From Amycolatopsis sp. NBC_01480 (GTDB lineage: Bacteria; Actinomycetota; Actinomycetes; Mycobacteriales; Pseudonocardiaceae), in the NCBI RefSeq assembly GCF_036227205.1, contig NZ_CP109442.1:8866001-8930000 (forward strand): 64,000 bases of DNA, given 5' to 3'. Position numbers and translations under genes: made by a program. Positions 56,031 through 64,000 of this stretch are shown here, piece after piece. Every line of letters starts with the position of its first letter. Position 1 is the first letter of the stretch. The notes under the pieces are model-generated. The model did no database searches. It saw nothing but the letters and a program-made list of their open reading frames with translations, and was not told the origin of the DNA.

Positions 56031-56911
56031 GACACCTTTCCTCCGGCCGCCGCGGCGACCTCCTCGGCAGTCGGGACGCCCGCTTGCGCACCCGGGCGCG
56101 TGACCGCCAGCGCACCGGCCACGCAGGCCTGACTGGCGGCGTCGGCCAGGCCCGATCCCCGCGCCAGCGCGGCCGCGAGCACCCCGCAGAACGTATCCCC
56201 GGCACCGGTCGTGTCGACCACGTCCACGCCGATTCCCTTGACCCGCAACGGTTCCCGATCCCGTTCCAGGATGAGGCAGCCCGCTCCGCCGAGGGTGACC
56301 ACGGCCGACGGAACCCGCTTCAGCAGTTCCTCCGGAGCGCCCGCGAGGTCGGCGGCCTCATGCTCGTTCACGACGAGCACGTCGACCGCGGCCCACAGAT
56401 CGTCGGGCAGCTCACGCGACGGCGCCGCGTTCAGCACCAGCAGCGCTCCTGATCGACGGGCTGCCGCGGCGGCCGTCACCACTTCCAGCGGGATCTCCAG
56501 CTGGGCCAGCACCACGTCGGCCTCGGCGATCCGCTCGGCCTGCGCGGCGCCGAGCCGCAGCCGTTCGTTGGCGCCCGGCGCGACGACAATCGCGTTCTCA
56601 CCGTCCGGGGCCACGCTGATCAGCGCGGTCCCGGTGGGCGCGTCGGCCCGCTCGACGAGGTCGGTCCGGACCCCGGCCCCGCGCAACGACGTGAGCAGCA
56701 GGTCCGCGGCCTCATCTTCGCCGAGGGCACCGAGGAACGTCGTGTCCGCTCCCCCGGCCCGCGCGGCGGCGACGGCCTGGTTCGCGCCCTTGCCGCCGGG
56801 GTGACGGCGCAGCCCGCCGCCGAGGATCGTCTCCCCGCCGCGCGGCGGGCGGGGCACGTCGACCACCAGGTCCACGTTGGCCGAGCCGACCACCACCACC
56901 CGGCCGATCAC
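56027..56911 (-). CDS. Ribokinase-like PfkB-family sugar kinase
   Basis: 294 aa. It has VVGSANVDLVVDVPRPPRGGETILGG at the start, HPGGKGANQAVAAARAGG (substrate-binding GG), and the C-terminal DVVDTTGAGDTFCGVLAAALARG with the anion hole and catalytic Asp. It phosphorylates ribose or a related sugar. Directly coupled to the ADP-ribosylglycohydrolase-fold gene upstream, which suggests it traps the pentose released there as the 5-phosphate. Adenosine kinase-like use is less likely given the NVDLVVDV start. Confidence 0.93.
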   Translation of the reverse strand: MIGRVVVVGSANVDLVVDVPRPPRGGETILGGGLRRHPGGKGANQAVAAARAGGADTTFLGALGEDEAADLLLTSLRGAGVRTDLVERADAPTGTALISVAPDGENAIVVAPGANERLRLGAAQAERIAEADVVLAQLEIPLEVVTAAAAARRSGALLVLNAAPSRELPDDLWAAVDVLVVNEHEAADLAGAPEELLKRVPSAVVTLGGAGCLILERDREPLRVKGIGVDVVDTTGAGDTFCGVLAAALARGSGLADAASQACVAGALAVTRPGAQAGVPTAEEVAAAAGGKVS

Positions 56912-58251
56912 GAAGCGCCCCGGGCCGCCAGCGCCGTCGTGCGCGCGGCAAGGTCCACTATGGACTGCTCGCCGCCGGGAAGCGAGGTCGCGATCCGGCC
57001 GTCCAGCGGTGTGGTCCAGTACTCGCCGATGCCGTCCGGTCCCAGCAGCGCGCCTACGACCCCGCCGACGGTCGCCGCCGCCGAGTCGGTGTCCCAGCCG
57101 GCCGTGACCGCGATCGAGACGCTCGGGCCGAACTCGCCGCCGCCCTTGGCCAGCGCGTACGCGATGACCGCGGCGTTGTTGAGCACGTGTACCCAGTGCA
57201 GGTCCCCGTACGCCGCGTGCAGCCGGTCGAGCCCAGCGCGAACATCGCCTTCCGACGCCGCTTCACGCCCGAACCGCACCGCCGCGGCGAGCCGGCTACG
57301 AGGCGGGATCACCGCGAAAGCCGCGTCCAGAACCTCGTCGACGGTGCCGCACACCATCGCCGCTGAAGCGAGCGCCGCGGCCCACAGCGCGCCGTACACG
57401 CCGTTGCGCGTGTGGCTGAGCCGGGCGTCGGCCCAGGCCAGCCGCGCGGCAGCGCGCACGTCGCCCGGGCAGACCCAGCCGAAGACGTCGGCGCGGATCA
57501 ATGCGCCGATCCACTCGCGGAACGGGTTCTGGTGCGTCGCGGTCTCCGGCACCGGCCGGGCGTCGAGGATGTTGCGGTAGGCCGCGCGTTCCGCGGTGAA
57601 GACCCGGCCCGCGGGGAGGTGATCGAGCCACAGCTGCGCGACGTCGTCGGTGCCGAAGCCGCGGCCGTGGGTTTCGAGCAGGGTGAGCGCGAGGATCGGG
57701 TAGTTGAGGTCATCGTCCTCGGGCATCCCGTGGATGTTCTCCTCGAGCGAGGTCGGGGCCGAACGCCGGTTCCACGGCCACCGCGCGGCCACGTCCGCGG
57801 GCAGCCCGGCGGCGGTGAACCACCGGTCGAGCGGCCAGCGCCCGGTCGCGCGCAGGATCTCCTCGATGCCCTCGCGGGGGACCTTCTCCACCGGCTTGCC
57901 GAGCAGGCACCCCGCGGCCCGGCCGGTCCAGGCCCCGAGCACCCGCTCGTCACCCACGAGGTCCGGTAGCTCCGGCGCGGGCGGCAACGAAGCGAGGATC
58001 GCCTCCCAGCCGTCCGGCTCGTCCGGCGCCGGGGCGGCGGGCAGCGCGTCCAGCTGGTCGAGCAGTTCCCGGGCCAGCGCCCGCAATTCCGGGGACGCCG
58101 GACGCGGGCCCGCCCCGCTCACCGCGGGCACGAGGTCACCACCGGCGGCGGCCCAGCGCGCGCGGATCCCGAAGCTGTCCTTGCCCTCCACAGTGGACTG
58201 GACCAGCTCGTGCGCGAGCAGGTCCTCGGGCTGGGCCCAGGTCAGCCTCAC
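56908..58251 (-). CDS. ADP-ribosylglycohydrolase-fold hydrolase, paralog 2
   Basis: 447 aa. An N-terminal extension of about 110 residues precedes the ARH fold (LGAWTGRAAGCLLGKPVEK). Metal-site motifs are diverged: MPEDDDLNYPIL in place of TDDT, and GWDTDSAAATVGGVVGALLG keeps the Asp-x-Asp-Ser box. ARH-fold enzymes cut N- or O-glycosidic bonds of ADP-ribose-like substrates with two Mg ions. Next to ribokinase it probably cleaves a ribosyl bond. The GTG start overlaps the stop of paralog 1. Confidence 0.88.
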   Translation of the reverse strand: MRLTWAQPEDLLAHELVQSTVEGKDSFGIRARWAAAGGDLVPAVSGAGPRPASPELRALARELLDQLDALPAAPAPDEPDGWEAILASLPPAPELPDLVGDERVLGAWTGRAAGCLLGKPVEKVPREGIEEILRATGRWPLDRWFTAAGLPADVAARWPWNRRSAPTSLEENIHGMPEDDDLNYPILALTLLETHGRGFGTDDVAQLWLDHLPAGRVFTAERAAYRNILDARPVPETATHQNPFREWIGALIRADVFGWVCPGDVRAAARLAWADARLSHTRNGVYGALWAAALASAAMVCGTVDEVLDAAFAVIPPRSRLAAAVRFGREAASEGDVRAGLDRLHAAYGDLHWVHVLNNAAVIAYALAKGGGEFGPSVSIAVTAGWDTDSAAATVGGVVGALLGPDGIGEYWTTPLDGRIATSLPGGEQSIVDLAARTTALAARGAS

Positions 58252-59426
58252 GCCGGCTCCCCCACGGCAACGGCGGCGAGCGTGTCGAGCGCACTGAGCC
58301 GGGCCAGCGCCCGCTCGCGGTCGGCGCGCAGGATGTCGGCGGCGGCCGAGCCCAGGAGCCGGCCGGTCTCGCGCAGGTCCGTGCGGCTGGCGTCGCCGAT
58401 CGCGTCGACCCACTCCGCGGGCACCACGTCGGTCCCGCCCAGCCCCGCGCAGATCGCGCCGGCCATCACGGCGATCGAGTCCGCGTCGCGGCCGTAGTTG
58501 ACGGCGGCAAGCACCGCACCCCGGAAGTCCCCCTGGTGCGCCAGCACAAACGCCAGCGCGGCGGGGAGCTCCTCAATGGACTTCGTCCGCGACGGGCGCC
58601 GCGCGTCCATCGACATCTGCCGGTACTCCGGGCCCACCGAGTCGAACGGGGCGACCGTCTCCCGGACCAGCCGGGCGAGCGCGCGTTCCTCGTCCTCAGT
58701 GGACGGTGGCGGGGTCCGGCCGCCGAACCGGTCGACGACCGCCCGCAGTGCCGCCGCGGTCCCGTCGTGCGCGACGTCGAGCGCGGCCTTCACCACGTCG
58801 TCGAGGCTCGCGCCCGGAGCGACGCTGGCCGCGACCATCGCGGCCAGCACCCCGGCCGCCTCGCGCCCGTAACTCGACTGGTGCGCGCCGGTGAGGTCGA
58901 TCGCCTCGGCGTACGCGCCACGCGGGTCGCCGGCGTTCACGATCCCGACCGGCGCGACGTACATCGCCGCGCCGCAGTTGACCACGTTGCCCACGCCCGC
59001 CTCACGCGGGTCGACGTGCCCGTAGTGCAGCCGCGCGACGATCCACTTCTCCGCGAGGAACACCCGTTGCAGCAGCAAAGCCGTCGACTCCAGCTCCGGC
59101 ACCCAGCGCGGTTCCCCGATCATCAGCGGCACCAGGTCCTCGGCCATCGCGTACGCGTCGAGGTGCGCGCGGCGCTTCGCGTACACCTCGACGAGCGCCC
59201 GAGTCATCAGGGTGTCGTCGGTGATGTGCCCGTCGCCCTTGTGGTACGGGGCGATCGGGCGGGCGTCCTGCCAGTTCGGGTACCAGGGGCCGACGATTCC
59301 GGTCACCCGCCCGCCGTGCCGCTGTTCGATCTGCTCGGGGGTCCAGCCCTCGACGGCGCCGCCGAGCGCGTCGCCCACCGCCGCGCCGGTGATCACCGCG
59401 ACGGCCCGGTTTTCCAGCCAGGTCAA
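58248..59426 (-). CDS. ADP-ribosylglycohydrolase-fold hydrolase, paralog 1
   Basis: 392 aa with complete ARH motifs: ITGAAVGDALGGAVEG at the start, HITDDTLMTRALVEVY (metal-binding TDDT) and NYGRDADSIAVMAGAICAGLGG (second metal site). It starts at TTG with AGGAG 8 bases ahead. It lies 19 bp behind the sugar-binding lipoprotein. The two paralogs differ in length and motifs, so they may act on two bonds or two forms of one substrate. Cytoplasmic. Confidence 0.92.
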   Translation of the reverse strand: MTWLENRAVAVITGAAVGDALGGAVEGWTPEQIEQRHGGRVTGIVGPWYPNWQDARPIAPYHKGDGHITDDTLMTRALVEVYAKRRAHLDAYAMAEDLVPLMIGEPRWVPELESTALLLQRVFLAEKWIVARLHYGHVDPREAGVGNVVNCGAAMYVAPVGIVNAGDPRGAYAEAIDLTGAHQSSYGREAAGVLAAMVAASVAPGASLDDVVKAALDVAHDGTAAALRAVVDRFGGRTPPPSTEDEERALARLVRETVAPFDSVGPEYRQMSMDARRPSRTKSIEELPAALAFVLAHQGDFRGAVLAAVNYGRDADSIAVMAGAICAGLGGTDVVPAEWVDAIGDASRTDLRETGRLLGSAAADILRADRERALARLSALDTLAAVAVGEPA

Positions 59427-59445
59427 GAATCCGCTCCTGTCCGCT

Positions 59446-60720
59446 TCACTTGCTGACGCTCTTCCAGCCGTCTTCGAGCTGGCTCTTGAGCCCGTTCGCG
59501 TCGACCTGCTGCGCGAGGAACCGCTGGTACGCCGGGGTCGCGACGGTGTCCTTCCACTGCGCGTACTTGCCGGCGAACAGGTACGGCGCCGACGTCAGGT
59601 ACTGGCCCGAGGCGAGGATGGTGCCCCAGCCGTTCTTCGAGCCGAGCTTGGCGGTCAGCGCCTGCCGCGCCGAGGTGGTCGGCGGGATCAGCGCGTCGGC
59701 CTCGTTCATCGCGGCCAGGTTCTCCGTGTCGGTGAAGAAGTCCACGAACTGCGCGGCCTCCTTCACGTGCGCCGAGTCCTTGTTCACCGACAGCGTCTGC
59801 GGGTTCGCGGCCTGCTCCGGTCCGGACGGGCCGGCCAGCGGCGGCAGCACGATCCAGTCGAAGCCCTTCGGCGCGTCCTTCTCGATGTTCACCGCCTGGT
59901 AGGAGCCCTGGACGGTCATCGCCGTCTGGCCCGCGTAGAACGGCGCGAGCGCCTTGGTGCCGGACTGCGTCAGCGTGACCGGGAGGATCGACTTGTCCTG
60001 GTACGCCATCGAGTTCACCAGCTGGGGCAGCGCCATCTCACCCTGGCCGACCGAAAGCGACGCGTTGTCGCCGGTGCCCTGGAAGTACTTGCCGCCGAAG
60101 GCCGGTGCCAGCGCCACGAACGCCGCGGTCGGGCTCGACAGGCCCCAGCCGAGGCCGTACTTGCCGTCCTTGGTGGTGGCCTTGGCGATCTGGCGCAGCT
60201 GGTCCCAGGTCATGGTGGCGCCGGTCGGGATCGCGACACCCGCCTGTTGCAGCTGGGTCTTGTTGGCGAAGACCACATAGGACTGCAGCTCGGTCGGGAC
60301 GGCGACCACCTTGCCGTCCACCGTCACCGAGTCGAGCACGCCCTTCGGGATGTCCGCGCGCTTCTGCCCGGACAGGTACGGCGTCAGGTCCGCGAGGTAG
60401 CCGTCGCTGGCGAACGGCGCGATGCCCGCCGCCTCGTAGTGCACGATGTCCGGCGCCGAGCCGGCGTTGAACTGGGTGACCAGCTTGTCGTAAACCCCGT
60501 CCCAGCCGGCCGGCACGATCTTGACCTGCACGTCCGGGTGCGCCTTGTTCCAGTCGCCGACGATCTTCTGCGTCTGCGCGATCGCGGCCGGCTGGTCGGA
60601 CAGGGATTGGAAGGTGAGCGTGACCGGCCCGCCGCTGTCCCCGCTGCCGCCGCCGCACGCGGCGAGCAGCAGACTGGTGACCAGCAGGCAGGCGGCGACC
60701 ACCGCGCGTCGTGTCTTCAT
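59446..60720 (-). CDS. ABC transporter sugar-binding lipoprotein
   Basis: 424 aa family 1 extracellular solute-binding protein. The lipoprotein signal ends LLLAAC, followed by GGGSGDSGG. Binding-protein features are VTLTFQSLSDQPAAIAQTQKIVGDWNKAHPDVQVKIVPAGWDGVYDKLVTQFNAGSAPDIVHYE. The start MKTRR at 60720 is chosen for its signal sequence and AAAGG upstream. It delivers substrate to the two permeases next to it. No ATPase gene is in the cluster, so a shared MsiK-type ATPase is likely. Confidence 0.95.
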   Translation of the reverse strand: MKTRRAVVAACLLVTSLLLAACGGGSGDSGGPVTLTFQSLSDQPAAIAQTQKIVGDWNKAHPDVQVKIVPAGWDGVYDKLVTQFNAGSAPDIVHYEAAGIAPFASDGYLADLTPYLSGQKRADIPKGVLDSVTVDGKVVAVPTELQSYVVFANKTQLQQAGVAIPTGATMTWDQLRQIAKATTKDGKYGLGWGLSSPTAAFVALAPAFGGKYFQGTGDNASLSVGQGEMALPQLVNSMAYQDKSILPVTLTQSGTKALAPFYAGQTAMTVQGSYQAVNIEKDAPKGFDWIVLPPLAGPSGPEQAANPQTLSVNKDSAHVKEAAQFVDFFTDTENLAAMNEADALIPPTTSARQALTAKLGSKNGWGTILASGQYLTSAPYLFAGKYAQWKDTVATPAYQRFLAQQVDANGLKSQLEDGWKSVSK

Positions 60721-60758
60721 CGACCGACCTTTCGAGCGTTTTCCATCGGGGGACCGGG

Positions 60759-61586
60759 TCATCCCTTCACCGCCCCGGCCATCAGGCCGCTGGTGAGCTT
60801 CCGGCGAAGGATGCTGAAGAAGACGATGCTGGGAATGGCGGCCAGCACCGCGCCCGCCGCGAGCGGGCCGAGGGCGACCTTGCCTTCACCGCCGACGAAC
60901 ATGTTCAACGTGATCGGCAGGGTGTAGTTCTCCGGCGACTGCAACAGGACCAGTGCGAAGAAGAACTCGTTCCACGAGGACACGAAGCTGAACATCGCCG
61001 TCGCCACCACGCCGGGGGCCAGCAGCGGGAAGACGATCGTGCGCAACACCGTCAGCCTGCTCGCGCCGTCCATCGCCCCGGCTTCTTCCAGCTCCACCGG
61101 GATCGCGGCCACGTAACCCTGAAGCATCCACAGCGCGAACGGCAGCATGTACGTGGTGTGCACCAGCGTCAGCCCGACGAGGTTGTCGGCCAGCCCCAGT
61201 GTCCGCAGGATCAGGAACAGCGGCAGGATGATCAGCACCACCGGGAACACCTGGCTGACCAGGATCCAGCCGACGCCGGCCACCCGGACCTTGCCGCGCA
61301 GCCGGGCCAGCACGTACGCCGCGGGCACCGCGATGAGCACCGAAAGCGCGGTGGAGGCCAGCGCGACCACGAGGCTGTTCCACGCCGAATGCAGCAGGCC
61401 CTGCTTGGTGAACGCCTCCGCGTAGTTCTCCCAGTGCCACTCGTGCGGCAGCAGGCTCGCCGAGAGCGAGTTCAGCTCACCGGACGATTTCACCGAGGCG
61501 GAAATCAGCCACAGCAAGGGAAAACCGAGGAACAGGATGTACAGCGCGAGGGCCGCGTACTGGGCCGGGCGCAGGAGCAGGCGCAT
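60759..61586 (-). CDS. Sugar ABC transporter permease (MalG type)
   Basis: 275 aa with six transmembrane segments. The EAA loop reads LEEAGAMDGASRLTVLRTIVFPLLAPG. It pairs with the MalF-type permease, whose stop is 3 bp from this start. Confidence 0.96.
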   Translation of the reverse strand: MRLLLRPAQYAALALYILFLGFPLLWLISASVKSSGELNSLSASLLPHEWHWENYAEAFTKQGLLHSAWNSLVVALASTALSVLIAVPAAYVLARLRGKVRVAGVGWILVSQVFPVVLIILPLFLILRTLGLADNLVGLTLVHTTYMLPFALWMLQGYVAAIPVELEEAGAMDGASRLTVLRTIVFPLLAPGVVATAMFSFVSSWNEFFFALVLLQSPENYTLPITLNMFVGGEGKVALGPLAAGAVLAAIPSIVFFSILRRKLTSGLMAGAVKG

Positions 61587-61589
61587 CGG

Positions 61590-62558
61590 TCACCGGCCCT
61601 TTCGGACGTCGGCGGCGCGGTCGTCGCGGAACTGTGACCGCAGGTAGACCGCGAGGATCAGCACGACCACCACGACCAGGACCATGCCCATCGCCGCGGC
61701 GTAGCCGATTTCGCGGTTCTTGAACGCCTCCAGGTAGACGAACAGCACCGGCACCATGGTCTTGCCGCCCGGCCCGCCCGCGGTGAGCACGTAGACCAGC
61801 GAGAACGAGTTGAAGTTCCAGATGAAGTTCAGCGAGGTGATCGAGGTGACGATCGGCCGCAGCGCCGGCCAGGTCACCGCGGTGAACCGCCGCCACGCGC
61901 CCGCGCCGTCCACCGCCGCGGCCTCGTGCAGCTCCGCCGGGATCTGCTGCAGCCCGGCCAGCAGCGTCACCGTGGTCTGCGGCATGCCGACCCACACCCC
62001 GACCACGATCACCGCGGGCAGCGCGGTGGAGAAATCGCCCAGCCAGTTCGTGTCCGAGGGCAGCCCGACGCTGCCGAGCACGGCGTTCAGCGGGCCGCCG
62101 TTGGCCGAGTAGATCATCTGCCACATGATCGCCACCACCACCGGCGGCATCGCCCACGGCACCAGCGCGAGCACCCGGGTCAGGCCCTGGAGCTTGAGGC
62201 CGGAGTTCAACAGCAGCGCCAATCCCATCGCGGCGGCGAGCTGGAGCACGGTCACGCCGACTGTCCAGATCAGGCCGATCCGCAGCGAGTCCCAGAACAG
62301 CGTGTTGCCGGCCAGGCGGGTGAAGTTGTCCACCCCGGCGAAGCCGTAATCCGGGTGGCGCACCAGCCGCGCGTTCGTGAAGGCGAGGAAGACGCCTATC
62401 AGCAACGGCGCCACGCTGAGCACGAGGATCGGGATCAGCGACGGCAGCACCAGCCCGACAGCCTCGCGCCGCCGGGTCCGCGCCGCTTGCCCTCGCGACG
62501 CCGGTTTTCTTGACGGCTTTTTCGGCGCCGCTTGGGGCAGCAGGGTGTCCGTGCTCAT
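61590..62558 (-). CDS. Sugar ABC transporter permease (MalF type)
   Basis: 322 aa with six transmembrane segments after a basic cytoplasmic lead of about 32 residues. The EAA loop is LHEAAAVDGAGAWRRFTAVTWPALRP. The ATG shares one base with the LacI stop (TGATG), showing co-translation with the regulator. It forms the import channel with the MalG-type protein. Confidence 0.96.
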   Translation of the reverse strand: MSTDTLLPQAAPKKPSRKPASRGQAARTRRREAVGLVLPSLIPILVLSVAPLLIGVFLAFTNARLVRHPDYGFAGVDNFTRLAGNTLFWDSLRIGLIWTVGVTVLQLAAAMGLALLLNSGLKLQGLTRVLALVPWAMPPVVVAIMWQMIYSANGGPLNAVLGSVGLPSDTNWLGDFSTALPAVIVVGVWVGMPQTTVTLLAGLQQIPAELHEAAAVDGAGAWRRFTAVTWPALRPIVTSITSLNFIWNFNSFSLVYVLTAGGPGGKTMVPVLFVYLEAFKNREIGYAAAMGMVLVVVVVLILAVYLRSQFRDDRAADVRKGR

Positions 62559-63589
62559 CACTCGCCTCCTTCCAGCACCGTGGATTCGACCGATGTGGAT
62601 TCGCGGATTCGCAGCGCCGGGCCGACGTTCACCTGCTGCGCGGGCTGGTCCGGGTCGTCGGCCAGTTGCAGCATCAGCCGGGCCGCCGCGCGCCCGCGCT
62701 CGGTCGAGCCGAGCGACACGCTGGTGAGGCTGGGCTGGAAAACGCGGCCGAGCTCGGTGTCGTCCATGCCGGTCACGGCCACGTCCCCTGGCACCGACAG
62801 GCCCAGCTCGCGCACCGCGCGGATGGCGCCGATGGCGAGCAGATCGTTCGCCGCCACGAGCGCGTCGAGCTGCTGCTCGGGCCGGCGGGCCAGCAGCCGC
62901 CGGGCGGCCTCGAGCCCGGCCGTGACGGTGAAGTCGCCGGCGATCTCCTGGTCGAACCGCTCCGCTTGACCGTGGTCCACGGCGTCGAAACCGCGCTGAC
63001 GGGACGAGCCCGGGGTCGTGTCGAGCGGGCCGTTGAGGAACCCGATGCGGCGGCGGCCGATCCCGTACAGGTGCCGGACCGCCTCGGCGATGCCGCCGGC
63101 CGAGTCCGTGGAGACCGAGCTGATGCCGCGGTCGTCCATCGCCCGGCCGATCACCACCACCGGCACCGGGGCCCGCTGGATCTCGGCGATCAGCCGGTCG
63201 TCGGTGCGCAGCGGGCTGACGATCAGCCCGTCGACGAACCCGCTGTTCAGGCTCCGCACCAGCTCGGCGGTCGAGGTCGCGGTGTCCCCTGTGGACATCA
63301 CCACCACCCGGTACCCTTGGGGCGCAAGGACTTCGTGGATCGCCCGCATCATGTCGACGTACACCGGGTTCCCGATGTCCGCCACCGCGAACGCGACCTG
63401 GAACGTCTTCTTCATCCGCAGCGACCGCCCGGTCGCGTCGACGCTGTACCCCAGCTCCGCGGCCGCGGCGACAACCCGCTCCACCATCGCCTTGCTCGCG
63501 CCGCTCCCGTGCAGGGCGCGCGAAGTGGACGCCAGGGAGACCCCGGCCCGCTCGGCCACCTGCATCAGCGTGGCGCGTGTTGACGTCAT
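62558..63589 (-). CDS. LacI-family repressor
   Basis: 343 aa. The N-terminal HTH and hinge are TLMQVAERAGVSLASTSRALHGSGASKAMVERVVAAAAELGYSVDATGRSLR. A ribose-binding-like effector domain (FAVADIGNPVYVDMMRAI, DGLIVSPLRTDDRL, DALVAANDLLAIGAIRA) follows. First gene of the ten-gene operon, so it is autoregulated through the twin operators 43-89 bp upstream. The inducer is presumably the imported sugar compound or its phosphate. Confidence 0.95.
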   Translation of the reverse strand: MTSTRATLMQVAERAGVSLASTSRALHGSGASKAMVERVVAAAAELGYSVDATGRSLRMKKTFQVAFAVADIGNPVYVDMMRAIHEVLAPQGYRVVVMSTGDTATSTAELVRSLNSGFVDGLIVSPLRTDDRLIAEIQRAPVPVVVIGRAMDDRGISSVSTDSAGGIAEAVRHLYGIGRRRIGFLNGPLDTTPGSSRQRGFDAVDHGQAERFDQEIAGDFTVTAGLEAARRLLARRPEQQLDALVAANDLLAIGAIRAVRELGLSVPGDVAVTGMDDTELGRVFQPSLTSVSLGSTERGRAAARLMLQLADDPDQPAQQVNVGPALRIRESTSVESTVLEGGE

Positions 63590-63631
63590 CGTCGTGGGTA
63601 CCTCGGTGGCTAGGACTGGGGACTCGGCGGG

Positions 63632-63678
63632 TTGGAAACGTTTACAAGTGCTGATTCACTGGTTGAAAACGTTTCCAA
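63632..63678. promoter_or_regulatory. Twin LacI-family operators
   Basis: TTGGAAACGTTTACAA (63632-63647) and TTGAAAACGTTTCCAA (63663-63678) are both near-palindromes with the central AACGTT of LacI/GalR sites. Their centres are 31 bp apart, close to three helical turns, on one face of DNA ahead of the lacI start. Confidence 0.88.
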
Positions 63679-63784
63679 CGGAGTGTTTCTGAATACTGAC
63701 ACCCGGGGAACGGGCGTGTCAACAACACCCTCTGTGCAGCCGCGCAGGCACTGTGCGTGGCCAGCTTCGGCGCCACACGGGTCG

Positions 63785-63925
63785 GCCGTTAAGGACTCCT
63801 TCACCGCGTGCGACGCCGGTAAGGCCTCCTTCGCAGCGCACCACGCCGGTAAGGAGTCCTTAACGGCATACGACGCGGGCAAGGCCTCCTTCACCGCGTT
63901 TGCGACGCCGGTAAGGAGTCCTTGA
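63785..63925. repeat. Five tandem ~30-bp repeats with AAGGAGTCCTT-type cores
   Basis: Five units of about 30 bp each carry a short palindromic core, alternating TAAGGAGTCCTT and AAGGCCTCCTT, usually preceded by GCCGG and followed by CACCGCGT..CGAC. The 373 bp from 63590 to 63962 contain these repeats and the operators but no convincing gene. Confidence 0.8.
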
Positions 63926-63962
63926 CCGGCGGGCCTGAGTCCCGCGCAGCGAACCCCGGCGG

Positions 63963-64000
63963 TCAGACGACGGCGAGCCGGTCCACCAGCAGTTCCACCC
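63963..64000 (-). CDS. C-terminal end of a minus-strand gene, unidentified
   Basis: Reading in from the right edge on the minus strand gives VELLVDRLAVV and then TGA at 63963-63965, with coding-like third-position GC. Only 11 residues are inside, so no function can be given. Confidence 0.35.
   Translation of the reverse strand, partial: VELLVDRLAVV

Noticed and set aside
63610-63894. Minus-strand frame with repeated AVKDSLPA-like peptides
   Set aside because: The peptide repeats arise from the 30-bp DNA repeats, and the frame overlaps the LacI operators and promoter.
63785-63925. CRISPR array
   Set aside because: Units are contiguous with no unique spacers of CRISPR size, and no cas genes are near.

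Overview
The window is high-GC actinobacterial chromosome, most like Amycolatopsis or a close pseudonocardial relative. This rests on the very high third-position GC, ATGA/GTGA-coupled operons, an EspG/YbaB/WXG operon, a DtxR/IdeR-type iron box, SARP and PaaX regulators, F420-type luciferase-like oxidoreductases, and dispersed palindromes at gene ends. The genus is inferred from gene content, not proven.

Layout. (1) 1-20.6 kb is a hydroxamate siderophore locus. One giant NRPS gene on the minus strand starts at 18061, runs off the left edge and has at least 6020 codons. It is followed by an ornithine N5-monooxygenase and a divergent formyltransferase that share an iron-box region. The readable modules predict N-methyl-(formyl)hydroxyornithine, Ser, N-methyl-hydroxyornithine, Ser, Ser and onward, an albachelin/scabichelin-like order. 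Module 2 carries an epimerization domain whose catalytic motifs are lost. (2) 20.6-26.2 kb holds ABC-F, a VOC protein, tRNA-Pro(GGG), a secreted alginate-lyase-like protein, an enoyl-CoA hydratase and a PaaX regulator. (3) 26.5-35.5 kb is a catabolic, IS-scarred region: a luciferase-like oxidoreductase with a FAD aromatic monooxygenase, a 5'-truncated GntR remnant, and an aldehyde dehydrogenase-aldo/keto reductase operon split by an IS5-family element and abutted by an IS1380-family element. Both insertions keep target duplications at stop codons. A TetR regulator diverges from this operon. (4) 35.5-41.7 kb holds an SDR, an NCS1 permease, a CPA1 antiporter, and a LysR regulator divergent from a second F420-type oxidoreductase. 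(5) 42.0-46.1 kb is a six-gene coupled operon of ESX/WXG-like proteins with an EspG-type chaperone and a YbaB protein, but no secretion machinery. It converges on a two-component system whose regulator joins REC, LuxR-HTH and SARP/BTAD domains. (6) 48.7-52 kb holds an XRE-cupin regulator, a DinB protein, a frameshifted hydrolase, a quinone oxidoreductase and a tiny exported protein. (7) 52.1-63.6 kb is a ten-gene minus-strand operon: LacI, sugar ABC importer, two ADP-ribosylglycohydrolase-fold enzymes, ribokinase, a TIM-barrel/FGE-like fusion, a class III CoA-transferase and a CitE-like lyase. Twin LacI-type operators stand in front of it.

How the parts work together. The siderophore genes make and iron-regulate a peptide hydroxamate; export, uptake and the last NRPS module(s) should lie left of the window. 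The LacI operon reads as a complete route: import a glycosylated (possibly ribosylated) compound, hydrolyse it, phosphorylate the freed ribose, and turn an organic-acid part into a CoA thioester for cleavage. It is the best candidate here for an undescribed pathway. A family of 46-bp near-perfect palindromes (four copies) sits at or within a few bases of stop codons throughout.
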